DNA of 64,000 nucleotides from Bombyx mori (Eukaryota > Arthropoda > Insecta > Lepidoptera > Bombycidae): positions 13,330,001 through 13,394,000 of the forward strand of contig NC_085116.1 of the NCBI RefSeq assembly GCF_030269925.1. Reading direction: 5' to 3'. Made by a program: the position numbers and the translations under genes. Of this stretch, positions 21,701 to 36,700 are shown in pieces. The notes below the pieces were generated by a model. The model did not search any database. It was not told where the DNA came from and saw nothing but the letters and a program-made list of their open reading frames with translations. Position 1 is the stretch's first letter; every line of letters starts with the position of its first letter.

Positions 21701-24700
21701 TGTGTCAGCTGCATGCTTTTTTATATCAAATACATTTTATACTTACGCAGTTTGTCCATATTATACATATGTCTATAGTAAGCTTAGATTACTATTAACA
21801 ACAGAAATATTAAACTATACGACTTGTTTAAATTCATCCCTTTTGTTTTTCTTGAAGCCTGAATAAATTTATACTAATATTATAAAGCTGAAAAATTTGT
21901 TTATTTGTTTGATAGCCCATTTATCGAGAAAAGCTATAGGCTATATAACATCACGCTATAACACACTATAACGTTTTTTATGCTAACCAAATTTGTTCTA
22001 AAATAAAGTATTATTTGTGAAGGTGTTTTTATAGTGATGATATTAATCCCTATCCAAATAAATACGCTATTCATTACAACATTGAAACACCCAAATCACT
22101 TCAAGATAGACTTAACAATTATAGATTTTTCTGGATTTCTCCAGGATCCCATCATGAGATATTGATGATTCAGGACCATTCGGGAGGTCTACCCTTTCGA
22201 ACAAATAAAGTAAAAAGAATTATCAGAATCGGTTGAAGCATTCTCGAGAAATCGGTGAACATACACAGATAAAAAATTATGATTGAATTGATAACTTCCT
22301 CTTTTAAAGTCGGTTAAAAAGCATGATTTTGTACCTTAAATAGCTCCTTAACATTCTATTATTCAAAAATATTTTCACTTTCTACGTAAATGAAGAGGCG
22401 GATAAAATTAGCGTTAGGCCAAAGTAACTATTCCACGCGGACGAAGTCGCGGGCAAAAGCTAGTATTTAGATTAAAGTAATAATTAAAGCAATCTTCTTA
22501 CCAATTTCTCGAACTACAAACTTCACTCGATATTATCGTCCTGGTTGCAAATATAAAATTAGAAATTTACATGTTTGCTAACCTGCTTTTATTTTCATTT
22601 TCTAAATGCTTCTGGAACTGTTCGGACGCGGAGTGATGATCAACAATGGACACGTTATCTCTATGGAAACTGTGCAGTACCGCTATATTAACTTCAACTA
22701 ATGCCTTATCTTTCCACAGAGAAACAAACGAGTTTGTGTCTAGACCCATTTTCTTGGCTACAGCCTGAAAGTTTCAATAATAAAAGTTCGTTAGTGATAC
22801 GTAATCATATCCTTACCGTAAGATTTTTATTAGTAATGCAGACAGACAGTGTACGATTTAACTTTGTAATAACGTTCAAATAATAACATATTTTTTTATC
22901 ATTCATTGACCACGATCTCAGAGCGTTCGTTTGCGCAATACACTAACTCTTATGCAAACAACCGTGAATGAAGTGTACCACAATAAGTTCGCACGTTACC
23001 CAATGACCGTGGGTTGTTGCGAATCCTCCAGTTTTATTTTCTTTATACCTCGAATAGAACTTAAAGTTAATATTTTTATAATAAGGAACTTCTTTCCTAT
23101 CCGGTGTCCCAAGACACCACACATTTTTATTGCTTAGATGGGTGGACGAGCTCACAGCCCACCTGCGCCAAATGCGCCACCCACCTTGAGATAAAAGTTC
23201 TAAGGTTTCAGTATAGTTACAACGGCTACCCTACCCTTCAAACCGAAACGCATTACTGCTTCACGGTAGAAATAGGCGGGGTGGTGGTAACTACCCGTGC
23301 GTACCCACAAGAGGTCCTACCACCAGTAAAAGAGTTCTTATCTTGTACACGTAATCCCTGCTTAATATACTTTTTATTATAGAATTGTCTTCCGTTTCCG
23401 TAAGTCGTATAAATAATTATAACTACTTTTACGCTTTAACTTCAAATTTCTTATACCGTCATATATTATTTTCGTTGTTTCTAATAATTTATATATTTCT
23501 TGATAACGAAGTGGTCAGTTATGTGAGAATAAAAATAATTTCAATAATTTTAGTAATTATTTTTACTACACCATATGAATACCCACGGCCTGCCCGTTTA
23601 TTATTTCTTACCAGAACTCTTAGATGCCACATCGCGAACGTTGATAACCAAATAGAGATATGAGATCGAAATCTCAATAATATTGAAGAACGTCTCTACC
23701 ATCCCTGAATACGGAACATAGAGTGCTTCACTAACTAATCTTTTGTCGCCCCGTCAGTCGTTTGCTGCTAGACAACTCATAGATGAACTAAGAGCGTCAT
23801 TCTGAATGCTATTAGTATATTAACATTATCGTTTTAGTATTTTTAATGAATACTAGCTGACCCAGTAGCAGTGGCGTACCTAGAACTTTTGCCGCCCGGG
23901 GCGATCTCCAGTCTGCCGCCCTTTCTATTATAAGTCAATCAAATAGTGGTTTTTATAAATTAATACACATAAATAAATTATTAAGTTATTTAATCAATAT
24001 TAATTAATACACAGAGTAAATTTTTTAGACTTATTTGTATGCACTCGTAAACATATTTATATAATATCTACTCTTCTAGCTTTCATAAGTAAATGCTAAA
24101 ATGCCGCCCCAGGGTAAGTGCCGCCTGGTGCGGATCGCACCCACCGCCCCCCCCTAGGTACGCCACTGCCCAGTAGCCTTCGTAGTGCCTCAATCGATAA
24201 ATAAAAGACCAAAACTTTTGTATAAAATAAACTTAAAACAAACAAAAGGCATCCGTCTGACGGGGAACACATCAAAGGAAAATTGTTATTTTTATTTAAT
24301 TCCGAGCATTTTCATATTTATCTACCTTTTAAACCTTCTCTGGACTTCCACAAATCATTCAAGACCAAAATTAGCCAAATCGGTCAAGCCGTTCTCGAGT
24401 TATAGTGAGACTAACGAACAGCAATTCATTTTTATAGATTTAGTACCTAAAATTTTATTGAAACACTAATGTAGTTGATATGGCAATAAAATTGGTCATT
24501 TTAATTTATGTGTTGTTTTATAAGTGATTATTAGAGTCCCAAATACATATTATAGTATAATGGCTTTTACGGCTTAATTTCGTGTTTAAAATATTGATCA
24601 GAATCGAATAAATTACAAAGTAGTTCATAGTACGTAATAGTTCTGGGAAAAATGATTATACGGTGAACATAATAACGTCCGATAGCTTCAATTATATTTG

Positions 24701-27700
24701 CGCAAAAAAAAGCATTACGAATCATTGAAATAAAAATTCTCTAGGTAACGATTGAACATTTAGATATCTTAATAGATATCTCAATCTAATATCTAAAAAC
24801 TTTAATAAGTTCATATAATTTTCTCATGGGTCATGCTCCCGTTTTTTTTTACTTCTCCGACAATTTATATCATTTGCTCGAAGGTGTTTTTTTTGTGGAG
24901 AGCAATAAATTATGCGGTCACTGAAACGGATGTACTTACAAAACCTACTTATTATTATATTATTAGTGAGATTTATTAGCACAATTACAGAAGGCAGAAG
25001 TTGTATGCCTGTAACCTTGAAAAGTGATTTAATAATTTATGAAGATCTTAAAAGGTGTTTCTTGTTGTGTTTTTGAAAATACAATTTCAAATACTTTTTT
25101 TTTATTCTTTATTAGAGCCATACATACACCTATTAAGTTAAGTCGAATAATCAAATACGAATAATTATGCTCAAACGCGTACCGCCAAAAAATGTGTTTT
25201 AACAAACACTAGACGCTGACCGTTTTTTTTTATAACGCCATCTTGTTGTGTCTTTAAAGCGGTTAGTTGCCCTCAATTAAGAAAAATAGTATTATTATTC
25301 GCCAATAAATGTCGGGAAGAGTTGATTACTGAAAACACGAATAAAACAACATTTTCTGAAAATAAATCGTAGCTAGATCGATTTATCGCCCCCGAAATCC
25401 CCTGTATACTAAATTTTATGAAAATCGTTGGAGCCGTTTCCGAGATTCAGATTATATACATAACTATATATATTAATATACAACAATTTCTCATTTAAAG
25501 GTATGCTTGAATGATGTTTCATAAAATGTACATATGTGAATTTAAGCTTATAAGCTCGTCTGGTGTCAAGATGTTTTATTAGTTAAAACTCTATGAAGGA
25601 ATTTGCAAAAGCATTTATGGCCTTCGATATACCGTAAAAACTTTTCGAAGCAAACCGACATTTACGTACTGACCTCAACAATATTCAGTCGACTCTCATC
25701 GCAGAGGTTCCTGCATCCGATCTCAGTGCCCATGTACCAGCCGTTGAAGGAATTAGCTGTGAACTCTAGGCCCCCGCAGTCAAGCCTCATGTTGGAAACA
25801 GCCGGCAAAGCATACCATTTCCAACCCATGTCTTTGAACCAGTCATATCTGTTAATCATAGAATAATTATAATAACCAGACCACTTTCAATCTTCTAATT
25901 ATTTGTAAGTATCTTCTGAATTGTTTGGCTGTATGTTGATTGGCTTAAAATATTTTTGCAGATCAGGTAAGTAATTTGCCACAGAACTATTAAAGTCGGA
26001 GAAGTGACGTGCAAATGTTTGTTATAATATGCTTAAGTAATAATTTGGAAGTAGGCAGAAGACATGGGTTTTTTTTTCGATACGTTTTTTTTGTGTCCAC
26101 TTACTCAGGATGTTCGAATTGCACTTCCATAACTATTTCTTTGGGTAGTTCAAAGAATTCAGGATCTTTTCCGTCAGCAGAGAGTACGAGCGGCAAAATG
26201 TCCCATGGGGTGCGCGGCGCTTTCCATCCAAGTTTCATACAAATCTGAACGAAAGCAATCATCAAAAAAACCTGCCATTTACAGCGTTACAAAACATCAA
26301 ATGGGCCAATGAATATCTGACTGTCTAGCTGATAATTTTTTTTATTAAAAGCACCTTCATTTACTGAGTTTTAGTATACGCCATAATTCTGCTTTGGCAC
26401 AAAAAAATATTATTGTCTAAAACCCAGTAACTTCCTCGTAGTATACATTAAAATTTGTGTATATACGAATATATAAATATTATATGTGTGTGTTTTTTTT
26501 TTATTTTGGCAAAGGAGCATTCAGTGTAAAACCTTGACGTTTAATGGTAACATTTATTGTATTGTTCAGATGGTATTTTGTGATTGATTTTAAACAAAGC
26601 TCTAGATCGGCTAACGACTAAACATTTGAAACATATATCAGAATCGTTATAAGATCTTTTGCACTTTTCGGTTAATTTTAATAAATTACAATTAACTAAT
26701 AATAATAACACTAGATGATGACCGAGCTTTGCTCGTTTTTTTTTATAACGCCATCTTATTGTGTCTTTAGGGCGGGAAAAATAGTATTATTATTCGCCAA
26801 TAGATGTCGGGATGAGTCATAAAGTTGATTATCGATAAAGTTGATTATTGAAAACACGAATAAAACAACATTTTCTGAAAATAAATCGTAGCTAGATCGA
26901 TTTATCGCCCCCGAAATCCCCCGTATACTGAAATGTATGAAAATCGTTGGAGCCGTTTCCGAGATTCAGATTATATATATAATATTAACAAAAGAATTGC
27001 TCGTTTAAAGGTATAAGATTTACCTCTGTAAATTCAACTCGTGCTGGATCTCCTATAATGCTTCCATCTGGCTCCTGGTATCCTGCATAATTGATAAGCT
27101 GCGGATTCCATATTCTGTAGTCATGTTTACCGTCGGTGCGTTGTGGGAAGATCGTTATTGCTGAACTGAAATATGTTACTTGTATTTTGATTGTGCATTA
27201 CTATTTCAAATGTTTCCACGTGTTTGATTACCTAAATAGCACACGTCCGTGTGCTCAGTTAACTCAACCGTGGTTTGATTTATTTCACGCCTATGTAACG
27301 ACAATAGAATATCATCTCTGCATAGTATACAATTAAGTTCCAAATTGCATTTTGTTTATGTATCATTTGTGACTTCTAAGCTTCTGAATCGGATTTATTG
27401 CGGTGTTAGATGTGCGGTCGGTGCGGTTAGATTTTTAGGAGGAACGTGTGTGAATTATTGAATGAAAAATTTGTGTATTTTTATTGCTCCAATTGAAAAA
27501 AGACCGAATGTCAAATAAAAACTTTGTTGTTCATTCAATAGGCCCTCAAAATACAAAGTTTGGGTACTTCGCGATATACACAAGCCTGACAGTTTAATTG
27601 TACACTTACTATTGACTTATGTTTTAATTTTTTTTATTTATAAGTCGGTATATTTCTGTTATCGTTGAAATTGAACTCGTGAAGGCGTCTCTAGCCTTAG

Positions 27701-30700
27701 AAGTAGAATGAAGCAAGTGCATACCAATAAAAATAATGCTTATCTTTAGGATTTCATTCTTCAAATTGGTTTTTTAGATTTTAATACCGTATTATTGATA
27801 TACGTAGGTATATTCGTAGGTATATCTTATTACGGTACGCTTCTGCATTTAGAAAGTCGGCTTTGTCATACCAATATATTTACAATACTTAGATATCATA
27901 AATATCAAATATTCGATTAGTTTGGAAGCGAACATTTTCAGAATATTACGAGTATATTATAATATAATATAAAATGTTCTAAATATTCTGAATAGATATA
28001 AAAATAATAATATTAATGCTCAAAATTATTGTTATCGACGAACTCACACCACGAAAATTTTAACACTATAATAGATGTGTGCCTAGAGTAATAACTTCCA
28101 AAGTCAAAAAATTATGCAGATCCATTAAGAGTAAAATCGTTAGCATAAAAACAGCATCAGCATAAATACAAAAAAAATCATCTCACCGAATATTTCCTTT
28201 ATTCGTAGCGTATTTGATGTGATTGCACAATGCTTCGAACATACCGCTTGCTGTGGTCACTTCTCTGCAATCGAATATCTACGAAAGAAATAACAATTAT
28301 ATTTTAAACATTTTATTTATTTATTTATAACTTCTTATACTATAAAGTATAAAGGCAGACTTAATGCCATAGGCATTCTCTAACAGTCTACCTTAGGGGA
28401 GTGCAGAGATGAAGCTTGGTAGGTGTAGTGTGAAGGTGATATTACTGAAACATAATAATATGTGTATATATAACATACATAATATTTAATATGTTTTCTA
28501 TTTAAAATAATTTATTTATCTCCCCTAATTCTCTCAGCAATGCAAATGCAAGTTATTGTTCATACACGGCATTACTTCACCGAAAAATTTCCAATATAAG
28601 GTAATGGTTTAAATTTTAAAACGTATTTTTTTTTTTCAATAATCACTTTATCTTCCGTTATTTTCTCAATCAGCTCTTCATTAGAACTAAGGATATTTAA
28701 TCTAAGGCTTTAAATTTAATTTTAAGTATAATTTCTGAGTGATGCAGCGCTAGAGGTGATCCTTAATTTACCTAATGAATAAAAAAGTGTTCAAAATTAT
28801 GAAATTAACTTAACTCTGTGTAGCTATCAATTTAGATACAATGTTAAGACGATTAATTCATGTTTGTTTAAGTTAGAAATTTCACTGTCTCACACACAGC
28901 GAGCCCTAATTAAAAGTTAGAGCGTGTGGTTTTTGTCGAAGGGTCACGTTATAATGAAAGCTCTTTAAAACGAATAGGCGTGTTTTATTAATTATAATAT
29001 ATAATATAAGATAGCCTTTGTCAACAATCTAATTTAAATTACATTTTTATTTATTTTAATAACTAAGTCACTAGCGCGGTATACATGTAGACATTTAAAA
29101 TTTTAAATATGTAAGTATACCCTTATTATCTAGTTTTATTATTCGACACCAATAATATAGCGTGATAAAAAATAGTCAAAAATAAATTGCAATACTCGTT
29201 TTCTGGTCATAGTGAGTATCTATACTATCTATACTAATATTATAAAGAGGAAAGATTTGTTTGTTTGTTTGTTTCGAATAGGCTCCGAAACTACTGGACC
29301 GATGTGAAAAATTGTTTTTCCATTAGAAGCCTACATTGTCCCTGATGAACATAGGCTACTTTTTTTTTTTTTTATTTTTTTTTTTTTTTTGTTTCATGTG
29401 TGTTTTAATGTTTCCGAAGCGAAGCGAAGGCGGGTCGCTAGTTTAATTATAATTATTAAAAAATAAAAATAAAACAATGCATTTTTTTTTAAATCACTTA
29501 TAGAACACAGATATTTTTTTTCGTCCAAATTAAGGATAAGTTATTATATCAATTTGTTAAATTTTACACGATACAAGATTTCACGACCCGCCTAGTTTGA
29601 AGTGGTTACTGTACGCAATGTAAATACTAGCGATTACTTTGAGACATGAGGTCATAGTCTCAGTTGTGAAATTACTTCAAATTGGAACGAATGGATACTT
29701 CACGGACGCAATGAGCAGGATAACGGTACCTGCTAGCATAGCGGCTAACAGCACACTCTGCAATCACTACCACTCAATATAAATTTTATCAAAATATCTA
29801 TATATATACATAAAAATGAATTGTTGTTCGTTAGTCTCGCTAAAACTCGAGAACGACTGGACCGATTTGGCTAATTTTGGTCTTGAATTATTTGTGAAAG
29901 TCCAGAGAAGGTTTAAAAGGTAGATAAATGTGAAAATGCTCGGAAATACATAAAAATAACAATTTTGTTTTTCCTTTGATGTGTCCCCCGTCGCCGCGTC
30001 GGACGGATTCCTTTTATTTATTTTAGTTTATTTTATACAACGGTTTAGGTTTAGGCACTACTACGAAGTCTGACGGGTCAGCTAGTTCGAATTAAAAATA
30101 TCATACGTATTAAGTATATTATGAACTAGCTTTTGCCCGCGACTTCGTCCGCGTGGAATAGTTAGTTTGGCATAACGCTAAATTTTACCGGCCTCTTCAT
30201 TTACGTAGAATATCATCTTTATAATAGATCTTCACAAATAATGCTTTATTTTAGAACAAATTTGGTTAACATAAAAAACGTTATAGAGAGCCAACTTTAA
30301 CATATAGACGTATACTGTCGCGGACTTTTTTTTAGATCTTTTAAGGGGGAACAATTCTCTTATACATTATTTTCGCGAAACTTTAACTGTTTCCGCAGCG
30401 CACGCAGTGGAAGCTCTCAAAAGGGAAAAACACCCCGATTTTGGTGCTCCGCTTGCATTAGTCTTAGCGTGATGTTATATCTTATGGCCTATAAGCCTTC
30501 CTCGATAAATGGGCTATCTAAAACTGAAAGAATTTTTCAAATCGGACCATCCTGAGATTAGCGCGTTCAAACAAACAAACTCTTCAACTTTATAATATTA
30601 GTATAGAAGTACGAGTATTATGAATTAATATTAAAATTTATTGTCAACACGTACACACAGAACCATTATATTGAGCGGATAGTTTTATATAAAATATTCC

Positions 30701-33700
30701 ATAATTACACTTGCGACGGGAATTAATTGTGGAAAAGTTCAGGCTTTTTAAGTTTATTGCTATAAGATTTATTCTTTCTGCAGGACACTGTGTTAAAATA
30801 TCTTCTATACTATTCCTGATCTATTATTCGGTGTCGCGTAGAAGAGGAGAGCAGTAAATAAGAATTCTCGTTTCGGATGTTAAACGATTTCGAGAAATAA
30901 ATAAAACGGGAAAGAAGATTTTTCAACCCCAATTCGGTTTTCGGATTAATGAGTGCTCGGGGCTTAACTCCGGTACATTCCTAATGTCTCGTCTCGGGGT
31001 GAATTTGGCAAAACGACCGAAACACGCAATGCTAATGGTGATATGTAATACTTTCATTCTGTACATTAGTGCCAATGAATTTATTGTACGTATACGATAT
31101 ACATAAATTATACATAACTAGCGACCCGCCCTCGCTTCGCTCCGGAAACTGTAATTTATTATTGGTTTCTCCACTATTTAATGGATTTTATTATTCATAT
31201 AAACCTTCCTCTTCAATCACTCTATCTATTAAAAAAAACCGCATCAAAATTCGTTGCGTAGTTTTAAAGATTTAAGCATATATAGGGATATAGGGACAGA
31301 GAAAGCGACTTTGTTTGATACTATGTAGTGATAATATGTATTAGTACCGAAAAACTATCCCGTTTGGCGTTTTGACACATTTGTTATTAGTTTTCCGATG
31401 TTGATGAATTAACATTAAATCGGGATAGTGCAATAAATTGTGTAGCAACTTTTTTTTTTCGAATAAATTCACTTATTATTGATATATGATTATTATGATT
31501 GTGATATTTGACATGAGAAAACAAAAGTCTTATTTGCTTCCACAGTATAACCTTATATTTTACAATTTTAATGTAGCAAACATGTTGCTTTGTTTAATCT
31601 CAATTAACTAACTAGAATCACTTTTTAACCATTGTTTAATCCACCATAAATCGCACAGTTCCCTTGAGTAGAATATACCTTTTAATTTTAATATTGGATA
31701 TATCGTCTTTTCGCATTAAAAGTGTACAATTTCCAAAAATATTCTAAATTGAGTTAATGCGGTTATGCGGAATCATTTGGTATCACCAGTATTTTTCTAA
31801 TAATACTGTCAAAAGAGCGTAGTTTAGTTTTAGTTTTTTTTAATTATTAATTTACCTATTTTTTGACTACTATTAAAAAATTTAATAAATAATTATATCT
31901 TACTTTAAAAGACAGATAATGTAACTGTTGAAAAGTAAGAAATAAATGTTGCAAAGATGATTAATATTAAAAATATCATATGTTAAACCTTTAAAACAGT
32001 CTCCTGTAAAATTTAGTAAGTTTTGAGATTATACAGTTTTAATGCGAGAAGACGATATATCAGCGCAACCACGACCACTATGACAAGAGACTGAGAAGAA
32101 TATATGTATATATTTGATAATTCATACTTAAAATAGAAAAAAAAAAGATTTTTAAATCAATTCTTGGATAAACGAAAAATTTGGTTTTTCCAATTTCCCA
32201 CAAGATTAGCCTCTGTCAAATACCTACGTCAGGGCTGTCGTTATCAATGTACGATTGGCCACCGGATTGCTGCGAGCTTCTATGCCTTAACAAACAAACA
32301 AAAACGGAATTCTGTTTACGCGATATTACATTTTAACATGACCATATAAAAAATGACTAAGTTTTAAAATAAATATGAGGAATTCTTGTAACTTGCACGT
32401 GAAACTTGACGACAGTACACGAAGTAATTTGTGATCATAAACACACTGACCTTGTTTTGTTTAAATTTTAATTTTCGTATAATACAAACCACTAATTATC
32501 GTAGTTAGCGTGTGATTATGATTTTCAATTTTGCTTCCTACGCTTTGCTGAACTTCGGTAAATAATTGTTGTATCAAAATAGAATTTACTGATAAAAATA
32601 ACTAGGAGGATACGAATAGCTTTTTTTTATTTATTGCTTAGATGGATGGACGAGATCACAGCCCACCTGGTGTTAAGTGGTTACTGGAGCCCATAGACAT
32701 CTACAAAGTAAATGCGCCACCCACCTTGAGATATAAGTTCTAAGATCTCAGTATAGTTACTCAGTATAGCTGATCGGATGTACCGGGTTTCTACCATCAT
32801 CCTGCTTGTTTTTGCCGCGTCATTTATGCGTGTCGGTTTGAAGGATTCAACATTCGTAACAGCAGCATTGATATCACAAATGATATCATCTAACGATCTC
32901 TCAAGACTAGCCCGCGACATCTGTTCACGACATAACCTAACCAAATCTATCCTATGAAGGATGAAGCCTGCAGATCAGTAATGCACGTCTTTGAACATGA
33001 TTCAGCTCTTTCAAAGGCTAACAAAATAAATTATAAGGTTAATCTCTATTTGTACTATACCTTTAAGAGAGAATTAGAATAAATATTATGATTATATTAT
33101 TCACGTTGTGACGTCTATAGGCCAGTATAGGCCCATTCGCTCAATTACGTATCAAAGTTTTGATCCCGGAATTTTGGACATTAAATAGGTATTCAAATAA
33201 TACCCAAATAATTATGTTAATTAGAAATTTGAACTAAAATATACTCTCTGCGTAACTTTACAAGTATAAGGTGGTAATATCAGTTATAGTTTTCTTCAGT
33301 ATCCATTTTTCCTGTTCTATAGTTTTTACATGTATAGTTTCTTCTTCTTCCTATTCGTACGCTCTTGACAGAGTGGTCGTGGTCATGCATCAGTCGGATC
33401 CTGCGATACCGGTGCTCTCGCGATGCGACGCCATGTGGCACGATGTTTCGCAGAGTGAGAGCAATCATTTATGTTGGAGTATATATATTATATACTCCAT
33501 ATATATGATATACTCCAACATATAGAATTTACACTTAAATGTTTCTTATACGTATAAGTATTAGATAACGATTTAATATATATGTAGGTATAAACTACAG
33601 AAAGAGGCTCGATTTTATCATTGCAAAATAATATGACTCGCATTTTTTTATTTATCAATGAGATCGGAAGATTATTACGCAATCAGAATATATGCGTTCA

Positions 33701-36700
33701 CGTATAAAAATACATGTTTATCTTGTTACAATGAACTACCTATTTTTTTTAATCGTGGATATGACGTGTTAAAGGTTCGCTGTGTGGTCTAATTTCGACT
33801 ATATTAATGAAGTCTAGATTTTCTCTTTTTTATTATTGACATTTTTCTAATAAAGGTGGGGGATAATAACGGCTTAATTTTTATTTATTTATTGATTATA
33901 CTAAAGCCTGTGAACAGGCTACTAAAATAATTAATTTAAAATGTTTTTTGTAGATAGATGTTGGGCCTACAATTTTGGCAGTACAGTTTGAGACTTCTGC
34001 CGTCCAGTCGAGTTAATAAAAAATGCATTGCCTGAAGGATTTGCAACAATAAATCAATGTTAAAATACAACTTTGGACCTATTTAATGTGAACTCTCGCT
34101 GTATTGATTAGAAAAACGTATTTGGTTAGTAGTTTGTGATGTTCCTTGAATATTTAAAATTCGCGGTGGAAATCGAAAGGGGTTGCGATCAGATTTTTAG
34201 ATTTTTAACTGATCAGGACAACTACTACCGGCCCTCTAACTAATATAAATGAATTATATAAATATGAACTATATAAATGACTAGCTTTTGCCCGCAACTT
34301 CGTCCGCGTGGAATAGTTACTTTGACATAACGCTAAACTTTACCTGCGACTTAATTTACGTAGAAAGAAAAAAAAAAACCGATTTTGAAACATTATTTAT
34401 TGGTGCTCCATTTTCATTGATCTTAGCGTGATGTTACATAGTCTATAGCCTTCCTGAATAAATGGATCAAATCAAATCGGACCAGTAGTTCCTGAGATTA
34501 GCGCGTTCAAACAAACAAACTCTTCAGCTATATAATATTACTAGCGACCTGCTCTCGCTTGGCTTCGGAAACTGTAATTTATTGTTGATTTCTCCACTAT
34601 TTAATGGATGTTATTATACATATATAAACCTTCCTCTTCAACCACTCTATCCATTAAAAAAAACCGCATCAAAATCCGTTGCGTAGTTTTAAAGATTTAA
34701 GCATACATAGGGATATAGGGATAGAGAAAGCGACTTTGTTTTATACTGTGTAGTGATATAGATATTATCCGTCGTCCATATTGTCAATGAGCGATGGTAG
34801 CCAAGCTCTGTCGCCGTCGGCCGTGTGCTCGTCAACGTTCAACAAAGAAGACTTTAGTACAAAAAAATAAAGTTTTTTTTTTTAAATCATAATTGTTCTA
34901 TCATGATGACATACCTGTAACTTTTTCCACTGTATTCTTCCGATGCACCTGGTCGCATTACGCCAAGCCAACTTGGCCCCGAACACCAATTCCGAAGTTT
35001 TAAGTTGATACGTTCCTTTTTCTTTCAATTCCCTCTTCACTTCGTCTAACCTCGCTTTGTGGGCTTCTGAGTTCTCTCTGTTAAACACAAACTAGTTGAG
35101 TCAATCGTCTTGTTTCCGTTTGCGGGAAAATCCATCTTGTTTAAGTTGGTTGAATGCGGTCAATCGAATTTAGACTTCGTTTTATTTTACTTTGTTTAAA
35201 AACTGTTTGATGCTTTTTGAGTAGGTATAATTGAATGAAACTTGCGAAGCTGTTGTCTTTTAAAATTGTTACTTAATAAGCAAACGGGTAAAATAAACGT
35301 TAAGGATTAAAAAGTTATCTAAAGTTAACTTCTAAGGATTACTTTGAATTATTAAATAAGGAACTTCGTTCCTGATAGGGATTCCCAATAGCACATTTTA
35401 TTATATACAGCTAGCATATTTATAGCTAGCTGACCCGGCAGATTTCGTAGTGCCTCAATCTATAGGTAAATCAAAAAGTATCCGTCCGACGGGGGTCACA
35501 TCAAAGTAAAAACAAAATTGTTATTTTTATTTAATTCCGAGCATTTTCATATTTATCTACCCTTTAAACCTTCTCTGGACTTCCACAAATAATTCAAGAC
35601 CAAAATTTTCTAAATCGGTGCAGCCGTTCTAGAGTTTTAATGAGACTAACGAACAGCAATTCATTTTTATTTATAGGTATAGATAGAAAGATATAGATTA
35701 AATTGCATTTTTTTTATTTTTAGTACTGAAATTAAAAGACTTACCGCTTGATTGAAGCGTAGTATTGTGTGAGGAATGCCTGAGCATCCTTGAACACTTC
35801 TTCCGCCGTCCGCGGGGTATCACCTCGACCAGGTATATCCATAATGCTTGTCTGACAAACTTTTTCTGAGCATTTTGTGTTCTGTAAATTGTATAAATAT
35901 CTTGTTCAATATCTTTTTCTATCTTATCTGTGCAAAATTTATCTTAAGTTTGCTGCAGATTCGCGATAGGGAATCTGTATTTGGATTATGCCGTTTTATT
36001 TATTGATTATTTTTTTAGAACGTTGACTGTTTTTTAATATAGTTACATCTAAAGTTGTCGTAACCTAAAGTATAAGTTGCCCGGTGCAATCGTATCAATA
36101 GATGCGACTATACCAGTGTTGCAATCCCGCAGGCAGATACCTGTTTTTCTAATGAAAAACGTAACAAATTTTCAGGAATTTTCAGGAAGGAATAACATCG
36201 TGTACTAAAAATAAAACCCGCAAAATTATAAATTACGTAATTACTGGTGATAGGACGTCTTATGAGTCTACACGGGCAGGTACCAACACCCTGCCTATTT
36301 CTGCCGTGAAGCAGTAATGCGCTTCGGTGTGAAGGGTGGAGCAGCCGTTTTACTGTAAAAGCTGAGACTTAGAATCTATGTCTCAAAATAGGCGGCGGCA
36401 TTGATGTGGTTAATGTCTATGGGCTTCGGCAACCACTTAACACCAGGTGGGCCGTGAGCTTGTCTGCGATCGAGAAGTTAAAGAACTCGCACTAAGCACA
36501 CAGGATGTTAATTAAATAGAGCGCAGATAAAGCTGCCTGGAGGAGAGTATTGTGTTATCTACAACTCGCTTCTCATTTCAATAGTTTGAAGGCTAATTTA
36601 AGAGACTCAAATTAATTATTCCTCAATTATTTCATTAGTGATCTCATTATATCCTTTTTTTTATTTTCATTATTTAACAAAACCATAAATAAGTGTTATG

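Noticed and set aside
32681..32944. 87-codon minus frame
   Set aside because: Half of it is Bm1-like SINE sequence; the remainder matches nothing I know.
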